Below are positions 39,730-45,936 of a stretch of DNA of 64,000 bases, piece after piece. The position numbers and the translations under genes are program-made. The stretch spans positions 33,487 to 97,486 of the IMG/VR virus record IMGVR_UViG_3300027749_000066; one strand, given 5' to 3'. The stretch is from a virus. The notes below the pieces were generated by a model that saw only the letters and a program-made list of their open reading frames with translations, was not told where the DNA came from and did no database searches. How positions within the stretch are numbered: the stretch's first letter is position 1; each line of letters opens with the position of its first letter.

Positions 39730-40049
39730 GTTGTCATGGTACAGGAGCCAAGTGAACGCACAATGGTTTTTGGGTAAACAGAAGATGAATCTTTTTGTTC
39801 ACTTTCTGTTCATCGTTTCTTTATGTAGATGAACATTGGGTGAACTTTTTTGTTCATGTTCTGTTAGCTCAATGTTCACCATATATTCATCTTTTGTTCA
39901 TCTTCCGTTCATGTTCGGCGGGCGCATTCTCCCATCAGAAAAGACAATGGGGCGCCCGCCGCCCGGTTTTCCACAGGTTTGTCCACAGGCTGTGGATTGT
40001 TGTGGTGCCTGTGGACAACTCCGCTGGGGAGTTGTCCACAGGCTGGGGA
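39730..40049. other. Cassette spacer with GTTCAT repeats, hairpin and inverted DnaA boxes
   Basis: AT-rich 39775-39915 carries about ten GTTCA/TGAAC-type repeats (TTTGTTCATCTT, CCGTTCATG). Then hairpin 39917-39960 (loop CAGAAAAGAC) and TTTTCCACA and TTGTCCACA boxes. At 40008-40042 a 15-bp stem is made of two inverted TTGTCCACAGG boxes, which replaces the usual terminator of gene 40050. Confidence 0.65.
40008..40042 (-). terminator. Hairpin of inverted DnaA boxes downstream of gene 40050
   Basis: CCTGTGGACAACTCC / GGAGTTGTCCACAGG, 5-nt loop. Terminator position, but built from TTGTCCACA boxes. Confidence 0.6.
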
Positions 40050-40475
40050 TCAGACTGCCGAAATCCAGTGGCGGATGTCGATGATTGTTTCCGTGAGAGT
40101 GTCAGTCTCATCAAGGAACGATACAGTTCCGTCTGTGTAGACCCTTGCTTGTGTGCAACGGTCATCGACGCTGGAATCGTCGGTTCGGAAGACTGACATT
40201 ATCGCAACGCCGTTGTCCTCTATGACGGTCACAGAATGAATGAATCCGCCAACATTGGTGACATGTGTTGCAATGTGACGAACCGACTCACTGATGCCCA
40301 TACGAAGCAGAGCATCATAGGTGCGAACGGCGTTCATGCTAGATGCGCCGCTACAGTCAGACATATGGCCAAGAAACAGAACCCATGCGGGGACGGAGCC
40401 AAGGCGTGCGACTGCTGCCGTGGCGGGGACTGCCAGAACCTCTGGCGGGGTGAGGTACTTCTGTGTGTTGTTCAC
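40050..40475 (-). CDS. Cassette protein, family B member
   Basis: 141 residues, GTG start 6 nt after TAGGGT (leaderless). LTPPEVLAVPATA...VPAWVLFLGHMSD, then HIATHVTNVGGFIHSV and a beta/helix end RHWISAV. The gene at 40879 has the same order (LTPTEALSVP, VPTWAMLLGEI, LGGRIQST), and 43524 is a more distant relative. Function unknown. Confidence 0.68.
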   Translation of the reverse strand: MNNTQKYLTPPEVLAVPATAAVARLGSVPAWVLFLGHMSDCSGASSMNAVRTYDALLRMGISESVRHIATHVTNVGGFIHSVTVIEDNGVAIMSVFRTDDSSVDDRCTQARVYTDGTVSFLDETDTLTETIIDIRHWISAV

Positions 40476-40542
40476 AGAATCACCCTAGTGCCGATTGCGT
40501 CCGGATTGCAAGCCAGAAGGCCGATTTTCACCAGGTTTTTGT

Positions 40543-40559
40543 GGTCATATGTCACACTG
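40543..40559. repeat. GGTCATATGTCACAC repeat, copy 2 of 3
   Basis: GGTCATATGTCACACTG; GCTAG lies 48 bp to the right, with TTGACA in between giving a plausible rightward promoter (TTGACA, 17 nt, CTAGAC). Confidence 0.65.
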
Positions 40560-40847
40560 TTTGGACTTGACAATGGTTGGTGAGATGAGCTAGACTCTCA
40601 AATCCCACAAGATTGGTGGGGTTTGCATTCCCCACAAAGTTGGTGGGAATGAGCTAGCACATCAAAGTGAACTTTGAATGAATGGAAGGTAAACAGAAGA
40701 TGAATTCTTTTGTTCATCATATGTTCATCTTTTGTTCATCTTCCGTTCATGTTCGGCGGGCGCATTCTCCCATTGGAAAAGAATATGGGGCGCCCGTCGT
40801 CGGGCAATGTTTTCCACAGGCTTGTCCACAGGCTGTTGGGAACTGCT

Positions 40848-40871
40848 GGCCCCCACCCGAAGGTGGGGGCC
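40848..40871 (-). terminator. Intrinsic terminator of gene 40879
   Basis: GGCCCCCACC-CGAA-GGTGGGGGCC: one base pair is changed in both arms versus the other copies, keeping the stem. Confidence 0.85.
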
Positions 40872-40878
40872 GAGTGGA

Positions 40879-41289
40879 TCACTCTCCGGTGATGTACTTC
40901 CGGATGATTCGGAGAGCCGAGAGGAGCGTATCGTCGTGCTCGTTCCAGTAGTCCAGCGTTCTACTCATCCAGATCCCATCGGGATGGATGGTCATCTCGG
41001 CATGGTTGTATCCGTGGCCGATGTCGATTGTCACGTTGCCACCATGCACCCATGTGGACTGAATGCGGCCACCGAGTGAATCGACAGTGTGGGCGATCTT
41101 GATGATCGAACACCCAAAGTGATTCGCGCTTGTGGGTGCGATTGTGTTCAGCGCAACGAGAGCCGTCTGGAGAGTTGTTCCAGAGAAGTTATCCACGGTG
41201 ATTTCACCGAGGAGCATGGCCCAAGTTGGGACGGTGGATGGGACTGACAGAGCCTCTGTCGGGGTGAGGTGCTGCTGTGCGTTGTTCAC
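40879..41289 (-). CDS. Cassette protein, family B member
   Basis: 136 residues, GTG start 6 nt after a TACCCT -10. LTPTEALSVPSTVPTWAMLL, then SIIKIAHTVDSLGGRIQST, a beta segment and LSALRIIRKYITGE. Paralogue of gene 40050; function unknown. Confidence 0.68.
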   Translation of the reverse strand: MNNAQQHLTPTEALSVPSTVPTWAMLLGEITVDNFSGTTLQTALVALNTIAPTSANHFGCSIIKIAHTVDSLGGRIQSTWVHGGNVTIDIGHGYNHAEMTIHPDGIWMSRTLDYWNEHDDTLLSALRIIRKYITGE

Positions 41290-41593
41290 GTTGTCAGGGT
41301 ACCAGCTCCAAGTGAACGCAAGGTGAACGGACGGTGGAATCGGGGTGAATGTTGAAGATTCACCTGCTGTTCACCTTCCCTTTATGTGAATGAATTTTGA
41401 ATGAACAGAAGATGAACAAAAGGTGAAATGTTTTATTCACCATGTGTTAACCTAAAGTTCACCGAATGTTCATGTTGGGCGGGTGCATTCTTCCGCAGAA
41501 AAAGAAAGCGGAGCACCCGCCGCCGACTTTTCCACAGGTTTGTCCACAGGCTGGGTGCTGCTGGCCCCCGCCCGAAGGCGGGGGCCGAGTGGA
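41290..41593. other. Cassette spacer with GTTCAC/GTTCAT repeats
   Basis: From 41310 to 41475 many TGAAC and GTTCA elements in both orientations (GTGAACG, GTTCACC, GATGAACA, GTTCATG). Then hairpin 41478-41522, TTTTCCACA and TTGTCCACA boxes (41528-41551), and terminator 41563-41586. No gene supported. Confidence 0.65.
41563..41586 (-). terminator. Intrinsic terminator of gene 41594
   Basis: GGCCCCCGCC-CGAA-GGCGGGGGCC, 24-nt repeat. Confidence 0.85.
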
Positions 41594-42214
41594 TCAGGCT
41601 CCGATGCTCATCATCTTCCGGAAGATTGCGAGGGTGATCTCGGCGTCAACCTCGGCACGATGGCTGAACGGAACGTGAATCCCGAACCGCTCGGCAGTGG
41701 CCTTCAGGTTGTGACGACCCTCGGTGAACATGAGTCGGGACATTCCGAGAGTGCAGAACGTGCCAACCTTGGGAGCCTTGACTCCGGCTCGGTGCAATTC
41801 CACCACGATGAACGAATGATCGAACGATGCGTTGTGCGCCACGAATGTTGCGTTCCGCATCATCTCCCGAACCTTGGGGGCGATGTCTGCGAACGTCGGA
41901 GCGTGCATCACCATCGCATCAGTGATGCCGTGAATCTCGGTGGCACCAGTGTCGCGGTTCGGGTTCACCAGTGACACGAACCGACGAACCTCGCGACCCT
42001 TGGCGTCGATGCGGATCATTGCGATTTCGATGATCCGTTCCGAATGGGCATCCAAGCCAGTGGTCTCAACATCGACAACCACGCGATCGCCCGAGCGCAG
42101 AAGATCGCGAACGATGTTGTAGGTGCAATGGGCGAGAGTGAGAAACGCTCCCACGATGCATGATGCGATGACGAACCCGACAGGCTCGGAGACTGCGGAG
42201 TAGACAGTGTTCAT
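41594..42214 (-). CDS. Membrane-anchored DnaQ-like 3'-5' exonuclease
   Basis: 206 residues, AAGGAG site. An N-terminal hydrophobic segment (VGFVIASCIVGAFLTLA, about 12-28) precedes a DEDDh domain: VVVDVETTGL (D48, E50), FVAHNASFDH (D132) and HRAEVD (H185, D190). This is the epsilon/RNase T fold; it could proofread, degrade nucleic acid or act at the envelope. A membrane anchor on a DnaQ domain is unusual. Only array member with an assignable enzyme fold. Confidence 0.82.
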   Translation of the reverse strand: MNTVYSAVSEPVGFVIASCIVGAFLTLAHCTYNIVRDLLRSGDRVVVDVETTGLDAHSERIIEIAMIRIDAKGREVRRFVSLVNPNRDTGATEIHGITDAMVMHAPTFADIAPKVREMMRNATFVAHNASFDHSFIVVELHRAGVKAPKVGTFCTLGMSRLMFTEGRHNLKATAERFGIHVPFSHRAEVDAEITLAIFRKMMSIGA

Positions 42215-42384
42215 GATTTCTCCTTGCTAGGTGCCGGTGGACTCTCCCCCGACAAAGACAAGTATTGCAGGCCCAAGTGAACATAGGATTGTGGGAAGGT
42301 GAACAGAAGGTGAATTCATTTGTTCATCAAAAATTCATCTGTTTTTTATGAAGATGAATTCTTGGTGAATTTTGAGCTAAATTT
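42215..42384. other. AT-rich iteron-like block left of the DnaA-box cluster
   Basis: GTGAACA, GTGAATTC, GTTCATC and AAGATGAATTC-type elements between 42275 and 42372, directly beside the DnaA-box cluster; a possible unwinding region. Confidence 0.5.
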
Positions 42385-42759
42385 TTGTCCACAGGGTTAT
42401 CCACAGGCGGCGGCCGTGCATCCGAGGAACGAGGATGGCACGCACGGCCGCCATCCACAGGTTTTTCCACAGGCTGTGGATAACTTTCGGTTGTCCACAG
42501 GTTTTTCCACAGGCGGGGAGAAGTTGTCCACAGGTGAGGGGAGTTCTCCACAGGGTTGTCCACAGGTTGCCTGTGGATGAGGGTGTGGAAAACTGTTGTC
42601 CACATGGTTGTCCACAGAGGCTGAGTGGTTGTCCACAGTTTCCACAGGTTTGTCCACAGGTTTGTCCACAGGCGCAGATCCTGGAGGCAGTGGTTGTCCA
42701 CAGGGCTGGGGAAAACCCTGTGGACAACGAGCCTGGGCCTGTGGAGTGAGTTTTCCACA
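42385..42759. promoter_or_regulatory. Cluster of about twenty DnaA-box-like sequences (origin or titration candidate)
   Basis: Exact TTGTCCACA or its complement at 42385, 42491, 42524, 42556, 42596, 42608, 42629, 42650, 42662, 42694 and 42719 (complement). TTATCCACA at 42397 and complement at 42475. TTTTCCACA forms at 42463, 42503, 42584 (complement) and 42751, plus weaker variants. Most are followed by GG. TTGTCCACA is the actinobacterial DnaA-box consensus. The cluster also holds the third hairpin copy (42409-42452). Confidence 0.8.
42409..42452. repeat. GGCGGCCGTGC hairpin, copy 3
   Basis: Same 44 nt as 36802-36845, embedded between DnaA-box-like sequences. Confidence 0.85.
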
Positions 42760-42774
42760 GGCCCAGCCGTCGGG

Positions 42775-43020
42775 TCAGAGCCAGTCGCCGGGATTCAGGA
42801 ATGCATCGGAACACTCTCGGCAGATGAGATCTCCCGAATCCATGTTCTGATATGTCGGATGCCATCCAGTGATCTCCCCATCCGTGACGATGGCGCCGAT
42901 GGGTTCACTGGCACAGTAGTGGCAGTTGTCGGCCAATGGCATTCCGATGCGCTCGGATGTTTCGATGAGAAACTCATCGGCGATGTGGCAGATGTTCGCG
43001 GTGTTCGGGTTGATGGTCAT
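42775..43020 (-). CDS. Cassette zinc-binding protein
   Basis: 81 residues from ATG 43020 (GAAAGAGA site). NCHYCASEPIGAIVTDGE and LICRECSDAF form C-x2-C...C-x2-C. No HNH signature. Function unknown; it is the gene next to the DnaA-box cluster. Confidence 0.66.
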   Translation of the reverse strand: MTINPNTANICHIADEFLIETSERIGMPLADNCHYCASEPIGAIVTDGEITGWHPTYQNMDSGDLICRECSDAFLNPGDWL

Positions 43021-43075
43021 TGTGTTCTCTTTCGTGTGTTCTGGTTGGTGTTGGGTTGGGATGGAAGGACAGCGT

Positions 43076-43101
43076 GGGTCCGGCACCGGAGTGCCGGACC
43101 C
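43076..43101 (-). terminator. Intrinsic terminator of gene 43108
   Basis: GGGTCCGGCAC-CGGA-GTGCCGGACCC; same 26-nt element at 43490-43515. Confidence 0.82.
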
Positions 43102-43107
43102 TGCCGG

Positions 43108-43431
43108 TCAGATCGACACTCGGCCAGTGTCTCGGGCGAGGTAGACAACCGGAATCAGATCATGGTGTGGGGACACCATCGTGTAGTAGTTTCCGTTGGT
43201 GTGGCCGTGGATGCCCCGACCGTTCTGATCGATGAATCCCGGAGCGCACACTGCCGATGAGAACGTGTAGCCGAGAGTGTTGAGGATGGTGATGGTGGTA
43301 TCAATCCGATCGGAGTGATGCATCATCGGGACGCTGTAATCCGCCTCGGTGAGTAGAGCCTCTACGACTGAGGCGATGGTCTCGGCCGAGAGTCGGATGG
43401 TGGTGGTGGTGGTGTTCGGGTTGGTGTTCAT
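43108..43431 (-). CDS. Cassette hypothetical protein with Thr run
   Basis: 107 residues, AGGA site. N-terminal TTTTT run, helical SAETIASVVEALLTEAD, then His-rich GIHGHTNGNYYTMVSPHHD. Possibly a distant relative of family B. Confidence 0.62.
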   Translation of the reverse strand: MNTNPNTTTTTIRLSAETIASVVEALLTEADYSVPMMHHSDRIDTTITILNTLGYTFSSAVCAPGFIDQNGRGIHGHTNGNYYTMVSPHHDLIPVVYLARDTGRVSI

Positions 43432-43489
43432 TGTGTATTCCTATCTGTTCTAGTTGGTTGGTTTGTTGGTGTGGAAGGACTACCGGAGC

Positions 43490-43515
43490 GGGTCCGGCAC
43501 CGGAGTGCCGGACCC
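43490..43515 (-). terminator. Intrinsic terminator of gene 43524
   Basis: GGGTCCGGCAC-CGGA-GTGCCGGACCC. Confidence 0.82.
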
Positions 43516-43523
43516 TGCCGGTA

Positions 43524-43979
43524 TCACCAGCCGGAGCCGGTGGGGAAGTTGGAGCCGGTGAACCAGCGGAGGAGCGCAGCCGCTTCCGGCATCGTGACGG
43601 TACCGTGTTGGGTGATTTCGCAGCCACCATCGAACGTGGTGGTTTGAACCTTCACGCGGCCCGCCTCGTAGATGGTGGCAGTGAGGCTAGCGCCGGTAGC
43701 GTTGTGAGCGGTTACTTCGACGTAGTTGTTGAACACATCAGTGCAATACACCTCGGCATCGTTCTGACCGCAGTAGGCAATCCATCGGATGACTCCGTGG
43801 AGTCGGCTAGCCGGTGATGCCATGAGTGCGAGGTAGCCGCGGGCGTGGGCGTTGGCGTTGGGCGTGTAGCCGTGGCGCAGGTCGGCCATGCTTCCGGCGA
43901 ACATGACCCACGACTCTACGAGCGCCGGAATATCCGCCGGTCGGGGAGTGGTGGTGGTGGTGGTGGTTGCGTTGGTCAT
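43524..43979 (-). CDS. Cassette protein, distant family B member with Thr run
   Basis: 151 residues from ATG 43979 (AAAGGG site). TTTTTTT run coded by GTG triplets (opposite strand), then IPALVESWVMFAGSMADLRH, HGVIRWIAYCG and MPEAAALLRWFTG, which follow the order seen in genes 40050 and 40879. Function unknown. Confidence 0.65.
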   Translation of the reverse strand: MTNATTTTTTTPRPADIPALVESWVMFAGSMADLRHGYTPNANAHARGYLALMASPASRLHGVIRWIAYCGQNDAEVYCTDVFNNYVEVTAHNATGASLTATIYEAGRVKVQTTTFDGGCEITQHGTVTMPEAAALLRWFTGSNFPTGSGW

Positions 43980-44378
43980 GGCTGACCCTTTCGGTGAGTG
44001 GGTGCCGGTCGGTCCGGCACCTCGGTACTGCGTAGTCAGACTACACCCGCGGGGGGGGGGCCGCGCCAGTTTTGGGGCCGATTTCTGATCGGATTTGGTG
44101 GTCATATGTCACACCGATTTCGGCCACATCGTCGGCCGAACTGTGCTAGGGGAGCTCGAGGTCAATCTCCACCAGATCGGTGGGGATTGTACCCCACCAG
44201 TTTAGTGGGGAAGCCAGGATCTGGGATAGAGGGCAGCCTTGTCTGAGCGTGTGTTAAATTTTTGTCTTTTTTTGGTTTGACAAATAAAATTGCCCTTCAA
44301 GCTGGGGGTGTGCTTGAGGGGCGGGGGGTTGCTTTTTTTGTTTTTTTGTGTGTTGGGGCTAGATGTCCCAGTTGGGGG
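43980..44378. other. Right border of the GC-rich array
   Basis: G10 homopolymer (44051-44060), GGTCATATGTCACACCG (44100), GTGCTAGGGGAGCTCGAGG, two stem-loops made of CCACC...GGTGG and CCCCAC...GTGGGG (44168-44212) as in the 40.6 kb spacer, then T/G-rich DNA with the direct repeat GGGGCTAGATGTCCCA. No gene supported except the small ORF ending at 44379. Confidence 0.55.
44100..44116. repeat. GGTCATATGTCACAC repeat, copy 3 of 3
   Basis: GCTAG follows 47 bp to the right. This copy ends the GC-rich array, copy 1 lies near its left side. Confidence 0.65.
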
Positions 44379-44489
44379 CTAGATGTCCCAATTTGGGGCT
44401 TCGTCGGGTTCGTCGTCCCATTGGATTTCGTCGGGATAGTCGGGGATGGGGATGGTTTCGGGTTCGATTTCGATGATTGTGGGGGTCAT
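44379..44489 (-). CDS. 36-residue acidic peptide
   Basis: ATG 44489 overlaps the stop of the upstream gene (TAATGA); stop is TAG at 44379. Sequence is Pro/Asp/Glu-rich (MTPTIIEIEPETIPIPDYPD) and ends in PNWDI. The last codons and stop are duplicated just downstream as a GGGGCTAGATGTCCCA direct repeat. Confidence 0.55.
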   Translation of the reverse strand: MTPTIIEIEPETIPIPDYPDEIQWDDEPDEAPNWDI

Positions 44490-44695
44490 TATTCTTCTTC
44501 TTCGTAGTCGTATTCGTATTCGGCGTCTTTTTTGGCTTGTTGGAGGGCGATTGTGAGCATTCCGATGGTTTCGTAGGCTGCGAGTTCTTCGTCTGTGTCA
44601 ATTTCGATGCCGAGGTGTCCGTCTTCGTCTAGTACTTTGCTGATGATGATGGTGCCGAGTGTGATTCCGGTGTTTTGTTCGGTGTTTTCGTCCAT
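44489..44695 (-). CDS. Small acidic phage protein
   Basis: 68 residues. TLGTIIISKVLDEDGHLGIE, then helical AAYETIGMLTIALQQA and a very acidic tail (EYEYDYEEEE). Resembles small actinophage proteins of unknown role. AT-richer than the array genes. Confidence 0.68.
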   Translation of the reverse strand: MDENTEQNTGITLGTIIISKVLDEDGHLGIEIDTDEELAAYETIGMLTIALQQAKKDAEYEYDYEEEE

Positions 44696-44763
44696 GTGTT
44701 TAGTGTATCATGGTGGTGTTTTTGTGGCGATGGGGGTTTGGCCGGTTTTTTGTTGCGGTTGTG

Positions 44764-45378
44764 TTACTTTTTGTTGGCTTGGTGGATTGCTTTGGCGAAT
44801 CCGTTGGGTGTGACCGATCTTTTTTCGGCTCTGTCGGCGCTTGGTGGTAGGTTGTTGAGTTTGTTTTTGTTGGTTGGTTGTACATATTTTGTTTCTGGCA
44901 TGATGAAGCCGTTTCCGGTCCATAGGCAGGTGCGTTTGTAGTAGGCTTCTTCTTCTGGGTTGTCTAGGTAGCCTGCGTAGTCTGTTGGTTGGAAGATGTA
45001 GTCGGGTTTTCTCCAGTATGTTGAGATGGTTGATACTGGGTTTTCGATCATGTATGGTGCGTCGGACCATTCTGCGATTTTTACGCAGGCTTCTACGACT
45101 TGGAGGGCTTCGACTAGACCTGTGAGGCCTTTGTCGTGGAAGTATCGGGCGCCGGAGACTGCGACGTTTGTGCAGGGTGGAAATCCGAATACTATTTCGT
45201 ATTCTGTTCTTGGTGGAAGCCATTTGGTGATGTCAGCACCGATTGTGGTGAGATTTCCGGTTTTTTTGGTTCCTTTGGGGTGTTGTGTGTCTACGATCAT
45301 GCATTCGTAGCCTGCTTCCAGCCACGGTTGGACGATGTTCCCTGTTTTGTCACAAAGTGATAGTACTAGTTTTGTCAT
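44764..45378 (-). CDS. C5-cytosine methyltransferase-like protein
   Basis: 204 residues. Motif IV-like GFPPCTNVAVSG (P67-P68-C69, catalytic Cys) and motif VI-like MIENPVST (E112, N113), with a Rossmann start LVLSLCDKTGN. Much shorter than host Dcm-type enzymes and without an obvious target-recognition domain. It may methylate phage DNA as anti-restriction, or modify a nucleotide. No restriction enzyme lies nearby. Confidence 0.7.
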   Translation of the reverse strand: MTKLVLSLCDKTGNIVQPWLEAGYECMIVDTQHPKGTKKTGNLTTIGADITKWLPPRTEYEIVFGFPPCTNVAVSGARYFHDKGLTGLVEALQVVEACVKIAEWSDAPYMIENPVSTISTYWRKPDYIFQPTDYAGYLDNPEEEAYYKRTCLWTGNGFIMPETKYVQPTNKNKLNNLPPSADRAEKRSVTPNGFAKAIHQANKK

Positions 45379-45408
45379 TTGTCAAGTTTATCATGTTTTG
45401 TATGGCAG

Positions 45409-45435
45409 AAAAGACCCCTTCGGGGGTCTTTTCTT
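45409..45435 (-). terminator. Intrinsic terminator of gene 45476
   Basis: AAAAGACCCC-TTCG-GGGGTCTTTT; A and T runs make it usable on both strands. Confidence 0.88.
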
Positions 45436-45475
45436 GTGCTGCTTAGGGTTTATCGCCCTCCGATTGATTATTTTA

Positions 45476-45694
45476 TCATAGAACGGGGTGATTGTCAGGG
45501 ATTTGTTTGTCATTAAATACGATTTCATGACCGTAGAGGCGAATTACTGGGACGCACGGGTCATCTCCATTATCCCACATTTCTATTTCTTTGTCACTCA
45601 TCGGTATTCCGTCGTGTGTGTCACATACCGGGTTTGAAATCCACCCTTTTGCGACACCGTATGTTAACCATTCGTTGTATTTTTCCCAACTCAT
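45476..45694 (-). CDS. Conserved small phage-type protein
   Basis: 72 residues, MSWEKYNEWLTYGVAKGWIS, PVCDTHDG...MSDKEIEMW, DDPCVPVIRLY. The form PxCDTHDGxP is common in uncharacterised actinophage proteins. 4-nt overlap with the upstream gene. Confidence 0.72.
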   Translation of the reverse strand: MSWEKYNEWLTYGVAKGWISNPVCDTHDGIPMSDKEIEMWDNGDDPCVPVIRLYGHEIVFNDKQIPDNHPVL

Positions 45695-45915
45695 CTTTGA
45701 ACCTCTTCAATATTGGAGAATAATTGTTCTTCTGTTAGCTTTGATGATATTGATAAGATCTTTGGTGTTACTGGAGAAGTTGTTTTAACTTCGTGTGGTC
45801 CTATTGCACCACAAAACCAGCATTTTTGGGGGTTAAACTTATCAATACTCCAAGCACAACCACATTCACATAGGAAAGCTTTAACATATTTTGTAGAAGA
45901 ATCCATTGACTTCAT
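45691..45915 (-). CDS. Zinc-ribbon protein
   Basis: 74 residues. FLCECGCAWSID and KCWFCGAIG give C-x-C-x-C...C-x2-C, a zinc ribbon. Helical C-terminus. Function unknown. Confidence 0.66.
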   Translation of the reverse strand: MKSMDSSTKYVKAFLCECGCAWSIDKFNPQKCWFCGAIGPHEVKTTSPVTPKILSISSKLTEEQLFSNIEEVQR

Positions 45916-45936
45916 GATATCACAAAAAACGGGATA

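Larger units (their letters stand above)
40476..40878. other. Cassette spacer with repeat unit, tandem stem-loops and iteron-like DNA
   Basis: Promoter of gene 40050 (TTGCAA, 18 nt, TAGGGT at 40482-40511); GGTCATATGTCACACTG (40543) followed by TTGACA and GAGCTAGAC; two stem-loops built from CCCAC...GGTGGG (40600-40650); GTTCATC repeats (40710-40754); hairpin 40755-40798; TTTCCACA and TTGTCCACA boxes; terminator 40848-40871. No gene supported. Confidence 0.65.

Noticed and set aside
36784-42760. CRISPR array
   Set aside because: Repeats are palindromic, of unequal spacing (kilobases), separated by genes, and there is no cas1/cas2; the Cas4-like nuclease belongs to the recombination cluster.
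34172-43260. Many plus-strand frames of 60-210 codons across the GC-rich array
   Set aside because: They run through hairpins, terminators and DnaA boxes and mirror GC-rich minus-strand genes; translations are Arg/Gly/Ser-rich without ribosome sites.
34200-44250. Integron with attC sites
   Set aside because: Cassette-plus-hairpin layout is suggestive, but no integron integrase is seen in the window, the hairpins lack the R'/R'' core boxes, and each gene has its own promoter.
44359-44601. 80-codon minus-strand frame rich in Asn/Thr/Lys
   Set aside because: Overlaps in another frame the well-supported 44489-44695 and 44379-44489 genes, is low-complexity, and has no ribosome site.
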